Shown: positions 51,418 to 60,401, numbered from the stretch's first letter. The stretch is DNA of 64,000 nucleotides from HGM04593 sp045661205 (GCA_045661205.1 JAZRFE010000026.1:1-64000); one strand, 5' to 3'. Notes: generated by a model not told the origin, from the letters alone. Made by a program: numbers and translations.

Positions 51418-53289
51418 GTGAAATTTGAATACGACATTTTGGTCATAGGTGCGGGACACGCAGGATGCGAGGCGGCAGCTGCCGCTGCCAACCTGGGTGC
51501 AAAGACTTGCTTGATGACTATCGACATGAACAAGATTGCGCAGATGAGCTGCAACCCTGCTATCGGCGGAATTGCCAAAGGCCAGATAGTGCGCGAGATT
51601 GACGCGCTGGGGGGCTACATGGGTATAATCACCGACAAGTCGGCAATACAGTTCCGCATGCTCAACCGTTCGAAAGGTCCTGCGATGTGGAGCCCGCGCG
51701 CACAGTGCGACAGAATGAAGTTCAGCCTGCTGTGGCGCGAGACACTCGAAAACATACCCAACCTGCACATGTGGCAGGACATCGCCACCGAACTTATTGT
51801 AGAGAACGGAAAAGCAGTGGGAGTGACCACACAGCTGGGCGCAGAGTTTCGCGCAAAGTGCATCATTGTCACCGCCGGAACATTCCTTAACGGACTTATG
51901 CACGTGGGCAAGGTGATGATTGAGGGAGGCCGCACAGCCGAGCCTGCCGCAAAGGGATTGACCGAGTCTATCTGCAAGCATGGCATACGAAGCGACAGAA
52001 TGAAGACCGGCACCCCTGTACGTCTCGACAAACGTTCAATAAACCTCGAATTGACCGAAATACAGGAAGGCGAGAACGATTTCCACAGTTTCTCGTACAA
52101 GAACATCAAACGCGACTTGAAACAGCGCCCCTGCTGGATGTGCTACACAAATCCCGAGGTTCACGAGATACTACGCAGCGGGCTCGACGACTCGCCGCTC
52201 TACAACGGACAGATTCAGAGCATAGGCCCACGATACTGCCCCAGCATAGAGACAAAGATTGTAACCTTTGCCGAGCGCGACAGACACCTGCTGTTTCTGG
52301 AACCCGAAGGCGAAGAGACACAAGAGATATATGTAAATGGATTTTCGTCGTCTTTACCGATGGAAACACAGCTGACGGCACTGCGAAAAATACCCGCACT
52401 GAAAGATGCTGTTGCCTACCGTCCGGGATATGCGATAGAGTATGACTTTTTCGATCCCACACAGTTGAAACATACGTTGGAATCGAAAATTCTTGAAAAT
52501 CTGTTCTTCGCCGGACAGGTGAACGGAACCACCGGATACGAGGAGGCCGCAGGTCAGGGATTGATTGCAGGAATAAATGCCGCACTGAAAATTAAAGGTG
52601 AGGAGCCTTTCACCTTGAAACGCGACGAAGCATATATAGGCGTTCTCATCGACGATCTTGTGACAAAAGGTGTGGACGAGCCGTACCGAATGTTCACCTC
52701 GCGTGCTGAATATAGAATATTATTGCGCGAGGATGATGCCGACATGCGCCTGACGAAAAAATCGTATGCCATAGGCCTTGCCGACAAAGAACGCTACGAA
52801 AGAGTGTGCCGCAAAGAGGAGCTTATGCAAAAGCTGATGAAATTCATCGAAGAGTTCTCAATAAAGCCCCACCTTATAAACCCCGCACTCGAAGAGCTGG
52901 GCACCACCCCGCTGTCGCACGGTTGCAAACTTGTGTCGCTCATCGAGCGTCCGCAGATAGGAATAATAAGTATTGCAAAATACATAAAAGCCTTGAACGA
53001 AAAGCTCGAAATGCTGGGCGACGAGCGCGACGAGATTGCCGAGGCCACAGAGATACAGCTTAAGTACAAGGGCTACATCGAACGCGAAAGAGAACTTGCC
53101 GAGAAGATGAACCGCATGGAGAACATACGCATAAAAGGAAAGTTCAACTACGCAGAGCTGCAATCGCTCTCGACCGAGGCTCGTCAGAAGTTGGCAGTTA
53201 TCGACCCCGAGACATTAGCTCAAGCGAGCCGCATACCCGGAGTATCGCCAAGCGACATAAACGCACTGATGATACTTGCACAAAGATAG
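51418..53289 (+). CDS. mnmG: tRNA uridine-5-carboxymethylaminomethyl modification enzyme MnmG (GidA)
   Basis: A 623-residue FAD protein that with MnmE modifies the wobble uridine of several tRNAs. It starts at GTG 51418 (KFEYDILVIGAGHAGCEAA); the dinucleotide fold begins at once, so no upstream start is needed. Further marks: GGIAKGQIVREIDALGG, the MRTGTPVRLD-like KTGTPVRLD, GQVNGTTGYEEAAGQGLIAGINAA, and the C-terminal RIPGVSPSDINALMI. It starts a seven-gene run. A perfect parS-like palindrome lies 3 bp past its stop. Confidence 0.97.
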   Translation: MKFEYDILVIGAGHAGCEAAAAAANLGAKTCLMTIDMNKIAQMSCNPAIGGIAKGQIVREIDALGGYMGIITDKSAIQFRMLNRSKGPAMWSPRAQCDRMKFSLLWRETLENIPNLHMWQDIATELIVENGKAVGVTTQLGAEFRAKCIIVTAGTFLNGLMHVGKVMIEGGRTAEPAAKGLTESICKHGIRSDRMKTGTPVRLDKRSINLELTEIQEGENDFHSFSYKNIKRDLKQRPCWMCYTNPEVHEILRSGLDDSPLYNGQIQSIGPRYCPSIETKIVTFAERDRHLLFLEPEGEETQEIYVNGFSSSLPMETQLTALRKIPALKDAVAYRPGYAIEYDFFDPTQLKHTLESKILENLFFAGQVNGTTGYEEAAGQGLIAGINAALKIKGEEPFTLKRDEAYIGVLIDDLVTKGVDEPYRMFTSRAEYRILLREDDADMRLTKKSYAIGLADKERYERVCRKEELMQKLMKFIEEFSIKPHLINPALEELGTTPLSHGCKLVSLIERPQIGIISIAKYIKALNEKLEMLGDERDEIAEATEIQLKYKGYIERERELAEKMNRMENIRIKGKFNYAELQSLSTEARQKLAVIDPETLAQASRIPGVSPSDINALMILAQR

Positions 53290-53292
53290 CAA

Positions 53293-53308
53293 TGTTCCAC
53301 GTGGAACA
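53293..53308. promoter_or_regulatory. parS-like 16-bp palindrome (possible ParB binding site)
   Basis: TGTTCCACGTGGAACA is a perfect 16-bp palindrome that fits the widely conserved parS consensus (TGTTtCACGTGaAACA type) with the CACGTG core. It is the only such sequence noticed in the window and lies just after mnmG, a gene often found near the origin and parAB. parA and parB themselves are not in the window. Confidence 0.7.
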
Positions 53309-53361
53309 CTTCTATTTTAAACAAAACCACAAAGTTAATCGACCCCTAAAAAACAAAAACC

Positions 53362-53895
53362 ATGAACAAAGAACTGCTTTTAAAGAACCTTCGCTCGATT
53401 AAAGACTTCCCCATTCCCGGAATTCTGTTCAGAGACGTAACCTCGCTTTTTAAAAATGCCGAGTGCCTGAAAGAGATTGACGACACACTGTACGAAATGT
53501 ACAAAGATTGCGGAATAACAAAAGTGGTGGGAATAGAGTCACGTGGTTTTGTAATGGGCGCGTCACTTGCTGTGAGACTCGGCGCGGGATTTGTTCCTGT
53601 GCGCAAACCCGGCAAACTACCCGCCGACACCATCAGCGAGAGCTACAACAAGGAGTATGGTACCGACACCATAGAGATTCACCGAGATGCAATAGAAGAG
53701 AACGATGTTGTATTACTGCACGACGACCTGCTTGCAACGGGTGGCACAATGCTTGCAGCATACAATCTTGTAAAAAAGATGAACCCCAAAAAGGTGATGA
53801 TAAATTTCATAATAGAACTTGAGGACCTTAAAGGACGAGAAATTTTCCCCGAAGGTGCACAAATTGATTCGTTACTCTTCCTCGACGGAGAATAA
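53362..53895 (+). CDS. apt: Adenine phosphoribosyltransferase
   Basis: A 177-residue purine-salvage enzyme that makes AMP from adenine and PRPP. Signatures: the family start LRSIKDFPIPGILFRDVTSLF, GIESRGFVMG, a FVPVRKPGKLP loop, and the PRPP-binding VLLHDDLLATGGTM. Length is normal. The uvrC gene starts 12 bp after it. Confidence 0.97.
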   Translation: MNKELLLKNLRSIKDFPIPGILFRDVTSLFKNAECLKEIDDTLYEMYKDCGITKVVGIESRGFVMGASLAVRLGAGFVPVRKPGKLPADTISESYNKEYGTDTIEIHRDAIEENDVVLLHDDLLATGGTMLAAYNLVKKMNPKKVMINFIIELEDLKGREIFPEGAQIDSLLFLDGE

Positions 53896-53907
53896 AAAAC
53901 AAATAAC

Positions 53908-55731
53908 ATGGAAAACCGGGAGCATACAGCAAAGAGTGATTATCTTAGGAGCATCGTAAACAATTTGCCTGATGCTCCCGGTTGTTATCAATACCTCAAC
54001 GACGAGGGGGTGATAATATATGTGGGCAAGGCAAAGAACCTGAAACGCCGCGTATCGTCGTACTTCAACAAAGAGCAGCAGACAATGAAAACCCGCCTGC
54101 TTGTATCGAAGATTGCCGACATAAAATATATTGTGGTAAACAGTGAGACCGATGCCCTGCTGCTCGAAAATAACCTGATAAAAAAGCACAAGCCTCGCTA
54201 CAATGTGCTGCTAAAGGATGACAAAACCTACCCCTCGATCTGCATCACAGGGGAATACTTTCCACGAATATTCAAGACCAGAAAAATAATCCCAAGCGTG
54301 GGCCGCTACTACGGCCCTTACAGCAACGCAGGGGCATTAAACGCACTGCTGCAACTGATAAAAGAGCTGTACCCCCTGCGCACATGCAGGCTGAATCTGA
54401 CACCCGAAACAGTTAGAAGCGGTAAGTTCACCCCCTGTCTGGAGTATCAGATAAAAAACTGTTGCGCGCCCTGTATAGGGGCAACATCCCACGATGAATA
54501 TAGGAAATACATCGAAGAGATAAGAGACATTCTGCGTGGAGACATAAAAAAGCTCGCAGCAGGCATCATCGAGGATATGAAAAAAGAGGCGGCAGAACTG
54601 AACTTTGAAAAGGCACAAGCATTAAAAGAACGATACGAATTAATCGAGAAATTCAGAACACGCAGCGAGGTTGTCAGCCCCATCATTTCCAACGTGGATG
54701 TATTCTCGATAGAGAGCGATGAAAAGAGTGCTTTTATCAATTTCCTGCACATTACAAGCGGCTGCATAAACCAGGCATTCACCATTGAATACAAGAAGCG
54801 TCTGGAGGAGAGCGACGAGGAGTTGCTGACAATGGGTATTGTGGAGATGCGCGAAAGGTTCAAGAGCAATGCCCGAGAAATAATTCTGCCCGTAAACATC
54901 GATCTGCCCCTAGAAGGAGTGAGCATAACAATACCGATGAAAGGGGAGAAAAAAAGATTGTTGGCACTGTCGCAGCTGAATGTGAAACAGTACAAGGCCG
55001 ACCGCATGAAGATGGAGGATAAACTGAACCCCGAGCAAAAGGCTACACGTCTGATGAAAGAGATTCAGCAGGAGATGAAGATGGAAAAGATGCCCCTTAT
55101 CATCGAATGTTTCGACAACTCGAACATACAGGGAAGCGATGCCGTTGCAGCGTGCGTGGTGTTCAAAAAGCTGAAACCATCGAAGAAGGATTATCGCAAA
55201 TATAATATAAAAACCGTTGAAGGGCCCGACGACTATGCGTCGATGCGCGAAGTGGTACGACGTCGCTACAAACGCGCCATAGAGGAGGAGACCCCCCTAC
55301 CCCAACTGATACTTGCCGACGGTGGAAAGGGGCAAATGGAGGTGATACGCGAAGTGGTGGAAGATGAGCTGAGGCTTGATATTGCCATCGCAGGATTGGT
55401 GAAAGATGGCCGCCACAGAACATCGGAGCTTATCGTGGGCAAGGGCGGAGAGAGCATAGGCCTGAAGCAGAACAGCGCGCTTTTCAGATTGATGACACAG
55501 ATACAAGACGAGGTACACCGATTTGCAATAGCCTTTCACCGCGACAAGAGAAGCAAGCGACAAATTGCCTCGGAGCTTGACAGCATCAAGGGAATAGGAG
55601 AAAAGAGCAAGCAGGCACTGCTTACGCATTTCAAGAGCGTGAAAAGGATAAAAGAGGCTACGCTCGAGGAAATGACAAAGACAATAGGCGCGGCAAAAGC
55701 AAAAATAGTGCTCGACGCATTAAAGAAATAA
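53908..55731 (+). CDS. uvrC: UvrABC system protein C (excinuclease subunit)
   Basis: A 607-residue nucleotide-excision-repair nuclease making both incisions around damage. The N-terminal GIY-YIG domain is seen as PGCYQYLNDEGVIIYVGKAKNLKRRV, then Cys residues (CAPC), a UvrB-binding segment (IIEDMKKEAAELNFEKAQALKERYELI), the RNase H-like C-terminal nuclease with ECFDNSNIQGSDAVAACV and LILADGGKGQ, and terminal helix-hairpin-helix repeats (LDSIKGIGEKSKQALL). Confidence 0.97.
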   Translation: MENREHTAKSDYLRSIVNNLPDAPGCYQYLNDEGVIIYVGKAKNLKRRVSSYFNKEQQTMKTRLLVSKIADIKYIVVNSETDALLLENNLIKKHKPRYNVLLKDDKTYPSICITGEYFPRIFKTRKIIPSVGRYYGPYSNAGALNALLQLIKELYPLRTCRLNLTPETVRSGKFTPCLEYQIKNCCAPCIGATSHDEYRKYIEEIRDILRGDIKKLAAGIIEDMKKEAAELNFEKAQALKERYELIEKFRTRSEVVSPIISNVDVFSIESDEKSAFINFLHITSGCINQAFTIEYKKRLEESDEELLTMGIVEMRERFKSNAREIILPVNIDLPLEGVSITIPMKGEKKRLLALSQLNVKQYKADRMKMEDKLNPEQKATRLMKEIQQEMKMEKMPLIIECFDNSNIQGSDAVAACVVFKKLKPSKKDYRKYNIKTVEGPDDYASMREVVRRRYKRAIEEETPLPQLILADGGKGQMEVIREVVEDELRLDIAIAGLVKDGRHRTSELIVGKGGESIGLKQNSALFRLMTQIQDEVHRFAIAFHRDKRSKRQIASELDSIKGIGEKSKQALLTHFKSVKRIKEATLEEMTKTIGAAKAKIVLDALKK

Positions 55732-55744
55732 AGAGGTTTATTAC

Positions 55745-55752
55745 TAACTTTG
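55745..55752 (+). promoter_or_regulatory. dtd: Possible internal -7 box before dtd
   Basis: TAACTTTG in the 48-bp uvrC-dtd gap, exact TAnnTTTG fit, 28 bp before the dtd start. No clear -33 box; it would allow separate expression of the downstream genes. Confidence 0.4.
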
Positions 55753-55779
55753 AGGCATGCCTCGAAAAGACAAAAAAGA

Positions 55780-56232
55780 ATGAGAATACTTATACAACGT
55801 GTAAAAAAAGCATCGGTAACCATCGACGAAAAAATGAAATCGATGATAGGTGGCGGAATGCTTATACTTATAGGCATCGAAGAGAGCGATGGCGACGAAG
55901 ATATAGAGTGGCTGGTGAAAAAAAGTGTAAACCTGCGCATCTTCGACGACGAGCAGGGAGTGATGAATAAATCTATCCTCGAAAGTGGCGGCGACGTGCT
56001 TGCCGTGAGTCAATTTACACTGATGGCATCGACAAAAAAGGGTAACCGTCCATCGTACATCAGAGCCGCAAAACCCGACATTTCAATACCGCTATACGAG
56101 GCATTCTGTCGCAGGATGGAGAGCGCGTTGAACAAACCCATCATGACGGGTGTTTTCGGGGCTGACATGCAGGTGGAGTTGATAAACGACGGTCCTGTGA
56201 CAATATTCATGGACTCTAAAAACAAAGAATAG
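55780..56232 (+). CDS. dtd: D-aminoacyl-tRNA deacylase
   Basis: A 150-residue proofreading enzyme that removes D-amino acids (and glycine mischarged on tRNA-Ala). ATG 55780 (MRILIQRVKKASV) is chosen over an upstream TTG because the family begins at this sequence. The two active-site motifs are seen: SQFTLMA (SQxTL) and NDGPVTI (cis Gly-Pro). The stop is 1 bp before the MazG-like start. Confidence 0.95.
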   Translation: MRILIQRVKKASVTIDEKMKSMIGGGMLILIGIEESDGDEDIEWLVKKSVNLRIFDDEQGVMNKSILESGGDVLAVSQFTLMASTKKGNRPSYIRAAKPDISIPLYEAFCRRMESALNKPIMTGVFGADMQVELINDGPVTIFMDSKNKE

Positions 56233-56233
56233 G

Positions 56234-56557
56234 ATGACGATAAAAGAGGCACAGGAGAGGGTTGATGCTTGGATAAAGGAGTACGGAGTGCGCTACTTCG
56301 ACGAACTTACCAACATGGCCATTCTCACCGAAGAGGTGGGCGAAGTAGCCCGAATAATGGCACGACGCTACGGCGAACAGTCGTTCAAGGAGGGCGAGAA
56401 AAGCGACCTCGGCGACGAAATTGCCGACGTGCTGTGGGTGCTTATGTGCATTGCCAATCAGACGGGCATAGACCTGACCGAGGCATTGCAGAGAAACTTC
56501 GATAAAAAGACAAAAAGAGATTGTAACAGACATAACAACAACCCAAAGTTAAAGTAG
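56234..56557 (+). CDS. MazG-like nucleotide pyrophosphohydrolase
   Basis: A 107-residue all-alpha NTP pyrophosphohydrolase. The metal-binding acids are seen as ILTEEVGEVARIM (EExxE) and DLGDEIADVLW (ExxD). It hydrolyses (d)NTPs or non-canonical nucleotides to the monophosphate; specificity unknown. It lies 1 bp after dtd and 2 bp before deoC, so these three are translated together. Confidence 0.88.
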   Translation: MTIKEAQERVDAWIKEYGVRYFDELTNMAILTEEVGEVARIMARRYGEQSFKEGEKSDLGDEIADVLWVLMCIANQTGIDLTEALQRNFDKKTKRDCNRHNNNPKLK

Positions 56558-56559
56558 AT

Positions 56560-57486
56560 ATGAGTGAACATTTCCACAGCCATGATGAAGATTGCATGCA
56601 TCATGACCACAGTTTCGAGGAGCAGAGCAAATATGAGTTTGTGTTGGGCGAATATGCCGAGACACCTGCCGATTCCGAGATTGCAACGGCTGTAAAAAAG
56701 GCCGATGAAAAGGTAGAAAAAAACAGAAGCAAAAAGGTGCTGAAAGAGATATACACTTGTCTCGACCTTACAACACTTAAGTGCACCGACAATGCCGAGA
56801 GCGTGCTTGCGCTCACCGAGAAGGTGAACAGTCTCGAAGAGACACACCCCGACATAAAGAATGTTGCAGCAATATGCGTATATCCCAATTTTGCAGGCAT
56901 CGTCAGCCAGTCACTCGAGGTGGATGGCGTGGAGGTGGCATGCGTGTCGGGAGGTTTCCCATCGTCGCAGACATTCCCCGAGGTGAAGATTGCCGAGACA
57001 GCCCTTGCGCTGAAAGAGGGGGCAACAGAGATTGACATCGTGCTGAGCGTGGGCAAATTCCTGAGTGGCGACTACGAAGGAGTGTGCGACGAGATACAGG
57101 AGCTGAAAGACCTCTGCGGCGATAAAAGCCTGAAGGTAATCCTGGAGACAGGAGCATTGAAAAGTGCCGAAAACATCAAAAAAGCGGCCATTTTATCAAT
57201 GTATTCCGGTGCTGACTTCATAAAGACATCTACCGGCAAAGAGACTCCAGGAGCAACCCCCGAGGCTGCATACATTATGTGTAAGGCTATAAAAGAGTAC
57301 TACGCAAAGAGTGGCCGCAAGGTGGGTTTCAAGGCAGCAGGAGGAATAAACAGCGTGGAGGATGCACTGCTCTACTACAACATCGTTGAAGATGTGCTGG
57401 GCAAGGAGTGGCTCAACAGCAAGCTGTTCAGAATAGGCACAAGCCGTCTCGCCAACATGCTGCTGGACGAGATTACAGGCGAATAA
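56560..57486 (+). CDS. deoC: Deoxyribose-phosphate aldolase with His-rich N terminus
   Basis: A 308-residue class I aldolase splitting 2-deoxyribose-5-phosphate to acetaldehyde and glyceraldehyde-3-phosphate. The Schiff-base Lys is in DFIKTSTGK and the second Lys in VGFKAAGGIN; DLTTLKCTD marks the substrate region. An N-terminal extension of about 70 residues relative to E. coli DeoC is normal for Bacteroidota. Unusual here is its His/Asp-rich start (HFHSHDEDCMHHDHSF), which could bind a metal ion. It sits in a DNA/nucleotide gene run. Confidence 0.95.
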   Translation: MSEHFHSHDEDCMHHDHSFEEQSKYEFVLGEYAETPADSEIATAVKKADEKVEKNRSKKVLKEIYTCLDLTTLKCTDNAESVLALTEKVNSLEETHPDIKNVAAICVYPNFAGIVSQSLEVDGVEVACVSGGFPSSQTFPEVKIAETALALKEGATEIDIVLSVGKFLSGDYEGVCDEIQELKDLCGDKSLKVILETGALKSAENIKKAAILSMYSGADFIKTSTGKETPGATPEAAYIMCKAIKEYYAKSGRKVGFKAAGGINSVEDALLYYNIVEDVLGKEWLNSKLFRIGTSRLANMLLDEITGE

Positions 57487-57517
57487 TACCCGATAAAAAC
57501 ATCAAAAAAACACAAAT

Positions 57518-59251
57518 ATGAAAAAGACTCTATTGCAACTTATCGCCCTTTTCATCGCATTAACCCTGAATGCTCAGGAGCGTGAAACAATATGGCCGAA
57601 AAAGAAGATGCCCAACAGCCAGGAGCATCAGATAGCAGCAATGACCAACGAGACAAGTGCCAAAGGTTTCAAGGCTAACAAGCACAGAATTGCCTACCTC
57701 GACTGGTACGAAGCACCGCCGGCAGAGACAAAGAACGGTGGCTGCATGATACTTATTTCGGGCGGCAGCTACGAATGTTGCTGCGACGTAGGCTACATAA
57801 AAAGATGGAGCGAAGAGTTCACAAAGCTCGGTTTCCAATGCGTGAACTTTGTCTACCGTACACCCCGCCCTGTGGGTCTGCCCATATACCAGACAGCGTG
57901 GGAGGATGGCCAGCGTGCAGTGCGCATGATACGCAGCGAGGCCGAGAAGAGAGGCTTCGACCCCGAGAAGATAGGCGTAATATCAATGTCGGCAGGTTCG
58001 CACCTGGCACTGCTGCTTGCCACAAGCTCGCAGACACGCGCCTATCAGCCCATAGACAAGCTCGACTCGCTCTCGTGCCACATTAATTGGGCGATAGTAA
58101 ACGCACCCGCCTACGGAACAACAGACGCCGAGAGTGGCACACCCGCCACACGTCAGGGCTACGGCAGCGACGTGAAGCTGAGCAAAGTGTTCAAGTTCGA
58201 CGAGCGCACATGCCCCATGAGCCTGCATCACGGCGGCAGAGATATATACGCCCCGCAGACCTCTACCCTCGTCTATCGTCAGTTGCGTCGCATGAAAATT
58301 CCCGCAGAGTTGCACTTGTATGCCGACCGCGGACATGCAGCCCTGGGCCTCGAAAGAGGAATTGAATTCATGCGTCAGATGGGTTTCATCACTCCCCTTG
58401 CAAAGGCAGAAAATATAATGAATATATATGCCGACGACAACGACCGCGCATCGCATTCAAAAGCCAATATTTGGCCCGAAGGCAAAATGCCCGACGCACA
58501 GGAGAGACAGTGCACACCCTACATCGAGTGGCACATGCCCAAAGAGTTGAAGACAAAAGCCATTCAGATTATCTACTCGGGAGGCAGCTACGAACACAAC
58601 GACCCCGATGGCTTTGAGGTGGCACCAGCACGTCGCTATCTCAACGAAAAGGGCATGGCTGTGGTAACACTCAAATACCGCACTCCGCGCCCCGCAAACG
58701 GTCTCTCAAAGCACACCACGGCATGGCAGGACCTGCAACGTACCATAAGAATTGTGAGAAAAGAGGCCGAAGCACGCGGACTTGACCCCAACCGCATTGG
58801 TATCATGGGTAGCTCGGCAGGCGGACACCTGACATTGATGGGTGTAACATCGTCGCTGCACAACTCTTATATGCCCATAGACGACATTGACAAGCTCCCC
58901 TGCAACGTGCAGTGGGGAATAGGTATCTACCCTGCATACGCGCTTACCGATGGCCTTGAGAACCCCAACAAGCAGGGTGGAAACGAGGACAATGCAGTGC
59001 TTGCACCCGAGTTCTCGTTTGACCTGAAGACTGCCCCCATGTTGCTGATACATGGCGATGCCGACGGCTGGGCTGCGATGAATTCGGTGAAAACATGGGA
59101 AAAGATGTTGATGATGGGCATACAGTCGGAGCTGCACACTCTTGCCAAACGAGGCCACTGTTTCCAAAGCAACTCGTCACCCGGCACAGGCAGCTACACA
59201 CATCTCAACAGAATTTGGGAGTTCCTAACATCAAAAGGATTCAACAAATAG
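57518..59251 (+). CDS. Secreted tandem alpha/beta-hydrolase (duplicated esterase)
   Basis: A 577-residue protein with a signal peptide (about 1-19, LNAQ). It consists of two alpha/beta-hydrolase domains in tandem, each beginning with the same IWP..KMP..QE motif (residues 25-35 and 318-328) and carrying an oxyanion SGGSYE. Domain 1: elbow SMSAG with Ser158, Asp242 in GGRDIYAP and His273 in DRGHAA. Domain 2: GSSAG with Ser433, Asp in HGDADGW and His in KRGHC. Similar enzymes are acetyl-xylan or feruloyl esterases. The first elbow has Ser instead of the usual Gly. Last gene of the run; a perfect palindromic terminator follows. Confidence 0.85.
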   Translation: MKKTLLQLIALFIALTLNAQERETIWPKKKMPNSQEHQIAAMTNETSAKGFKANKHRIAYLDWYEAPPAETKNGGCMILISGGSYECCCDVGYIKRWSEEFTKLGFQCVNFVYRTPRPVGLPIYQTAWEDGQRAVRMIRSEAEKRGFDPEKIGVISMSAGSHLALLLATSSQTRAYQPIDKLDSLSCHINWAIVNAPAYGTTDAESGTPATRQGYGSDVKLSKVFKFDERTCPMSLHHGGRDIYAPQTSTLVYRQLRRMKIPAELHLYADRGHAALGLERGIEFMRQMGFITPLAKAENIMNIYADDNDRASHSKANIWPEGKMPDAQERQCTPYIEWHMPKELKTKAIQIIYSGGSYEHNDPDGFEVAPARRYLNEKGMAVVTLKYRTPRPANGLSKHTTAWQDLQRTIRIVRKEAEARGLDPNRIGIMGSSAGGHLTLMGVTSSLHNSYMPIDDIDKLPCNVQWGIGIYPAYALTDGLENPNKQGGNEDNAVLAPEFSFDLKTAPMLLIHGDADGWAAMNSVKTWEKMLMMGIQSELHTLAKRGHCFQSNSSPGTGSYTHLNRIWEFLTSKGFNK

Positions 59252-59264
59252 AAGAAGCTTATAC

Positions 59265-59300
59265 ACACAAAAAGCACCGATTAATCGGTGCTTTTTGTGT
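59265..59300. terminator. Bidirectional terminator, perfect 36-bp palindrome
   Basis: An 18-bp stem without loop (ACACAAAAAGCACCGATT and complement). A/T-rich flanks give T-runs on both strands, so it serves both the esterase gene (+) and the polyprenyl synthetase gene (-). Confidence 0.9.
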
Positions 59301-59326
59301 TGTAATACGGTATTATTTATTAAAAA

Positions 59327-60304
59327 TTACTTGTTTCTTGCTATCGCAAAATCGATGTAGGCTTGGAGAGCAGCACGATATATGGGCGAAACGTCAGAGG
59401 GGATAATAGACAATGCCTCGGCGCGGAACTCCTCTATGCGCTTGAGTGCATACTCTATTCCACCATGCTCTTTCGACATTTTTATGAGTATCTCAACCTC
59501 GCTGTCGCTCATGGTGTAGCCCTCGGCGAGTTTGACGAGCAAGCCGCGCACAAAGGGGGTGTCGCAGTTGTTAAGCACATACAGAGCGGGAAGGGTTATC
59601 TTGCCCTCGCGCATGTCGCTGCCTGTGGGCTTGCCCACTTCTTCGGATTCGTAGTAGTCGAAAATGTCATCTTTTATCTGGAAACAGATGCCTAAAAGCT
59701 CGCCGAAACGGGCAAAGGCATCGACGGTGGCTGCATCGGCACCGGCCGAGAGTGCACCGAAACGACAGCATGTGGCAAAGAGCGACGCTGTCTTGTTACG
59801 TATAATCTCTATGTAGTTCTCCTCGGAGAATCCACCACTCTGCTGCAATTGCAACTGCAACAGCTCGCCCTGACTCAAGCTTTGGCCGAGGCGCGACAAA
59901 CTATCGATGATTTCGACGTTTTTTGTCATTGCGGCATTCTGCAACGCCGATGAAAAGATGTAGTCGCCGGCAAGAATGGCTATGCGGTTCGAGAAGAGGG
60001 TGTGCAACGAGGGAAGGCCGCGACGCATGGGACTTTCGTCGACAACATCGTCGTGGAGAAGGCTTGCTGTGTGCAACAGTTCGAGTGCTGCCGCTGCGTA
60101 GTTCGTACGTTCATCTACACTGCCTGCTATGCTTTTGGCTGTGAGAAGCACAAGCATGGGGCGCATCATTTTGCCGTTAGTGCGGCTTACATGCGAAAGT
60201 GCACGGTTGAGAAGAGGAATATTGCTGCGAAAAAGCGTAGCATAATACTCCTTGAATGCGGTAAATTCAACCTCGATAGGTTGCTGTATTGTTGCAAGAC
60301 TCAT
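59327..60304 (-). CDS. Polyprenyl diphosphate synthase
   Basis: A 325-residue trans-isoprenyl diphosphate synthase building the long side chain of menaquinone. The start at 60304 (MSLATIQQPIEVEF) is preferred over a Met 19 residues upstream that lies beyond the -7 box. The two Asp-rich motifs are LLHDDVVDESPMRRG (FARM) and IKDDIFDYY (SARM). Chain length is set by residues before the FARM and cannot be read with certainty; octaprenyl-type is likely. Divergent from polA. Confidence 0.93.
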   Translation of the reverse strand: MSLATIQQPIEVEFTAFKEYYATLFRSNIPLLNRALSHVSRTNGKMMRPMLVLLTAKSIAGSVDERTNYAAAALELLHTASLLHDDVVDESPMRRGLPSLHTLFSNRIAILAGDYIFSSALQNAAMTKNVEIIDSLSRLGQSLSQGELLQLQLQQSGGFSEENYIEIIRNKTASLFATCCRFGALSAGADAATVDAFARFGELLGICFQIKDDIFDYYESEEVGKPTGSDMREGKITLPALYVLNNCDTPFVRGLLVKLAEGYTMSDSEVEILIKMSKEHGGIEYALKRIEEFRAEALSIIPSDVSPIYRAALQAYIDFAIARNK

Positions 60305-60319
60305 ATATGTAGAACATCT

Positions 60320-60327
60320 TATTTTTG
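60320..60327 (+). promoter_or_regulatory. polA: polA -7 box
   Basis: TATTTTTG, exact fit, 75 bp before polA. It abuts head-on the minus-strand box at 60328-60335. A second candidate (TTTG 60364-60367, 18 bp, TACATTTA 60386-60393) lies nearer the start. Confidence 0.4.
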
Positions 60328-60335
60328 CAAAAGTA
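60328..60335 (-). promoter_or_regulatory. -7 box of the polyprenyl synthetase gene
   Basis: Minus-strand TACTTTTG, exact fit, 24 bp before the chosen start, with TTTG-type CAAA at 60359-60362 about 23 bp away (a little long for -33). Confidence 0.5.
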
Positions 60336-60401
60336 ATAAAAAAGAATAGGCTAAATAGCAAAATTTGAGTATTTTTACATTCGCATACATTTAGAAATAA
60401 A

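Noticed and set aside
51193..51981. 262-codon minus-strand frame overlapping mnmG
   Set aside because: It is mainly antisense to mnmG. Only its last ~50 codons in the gap were considered, as a separate weak finding.
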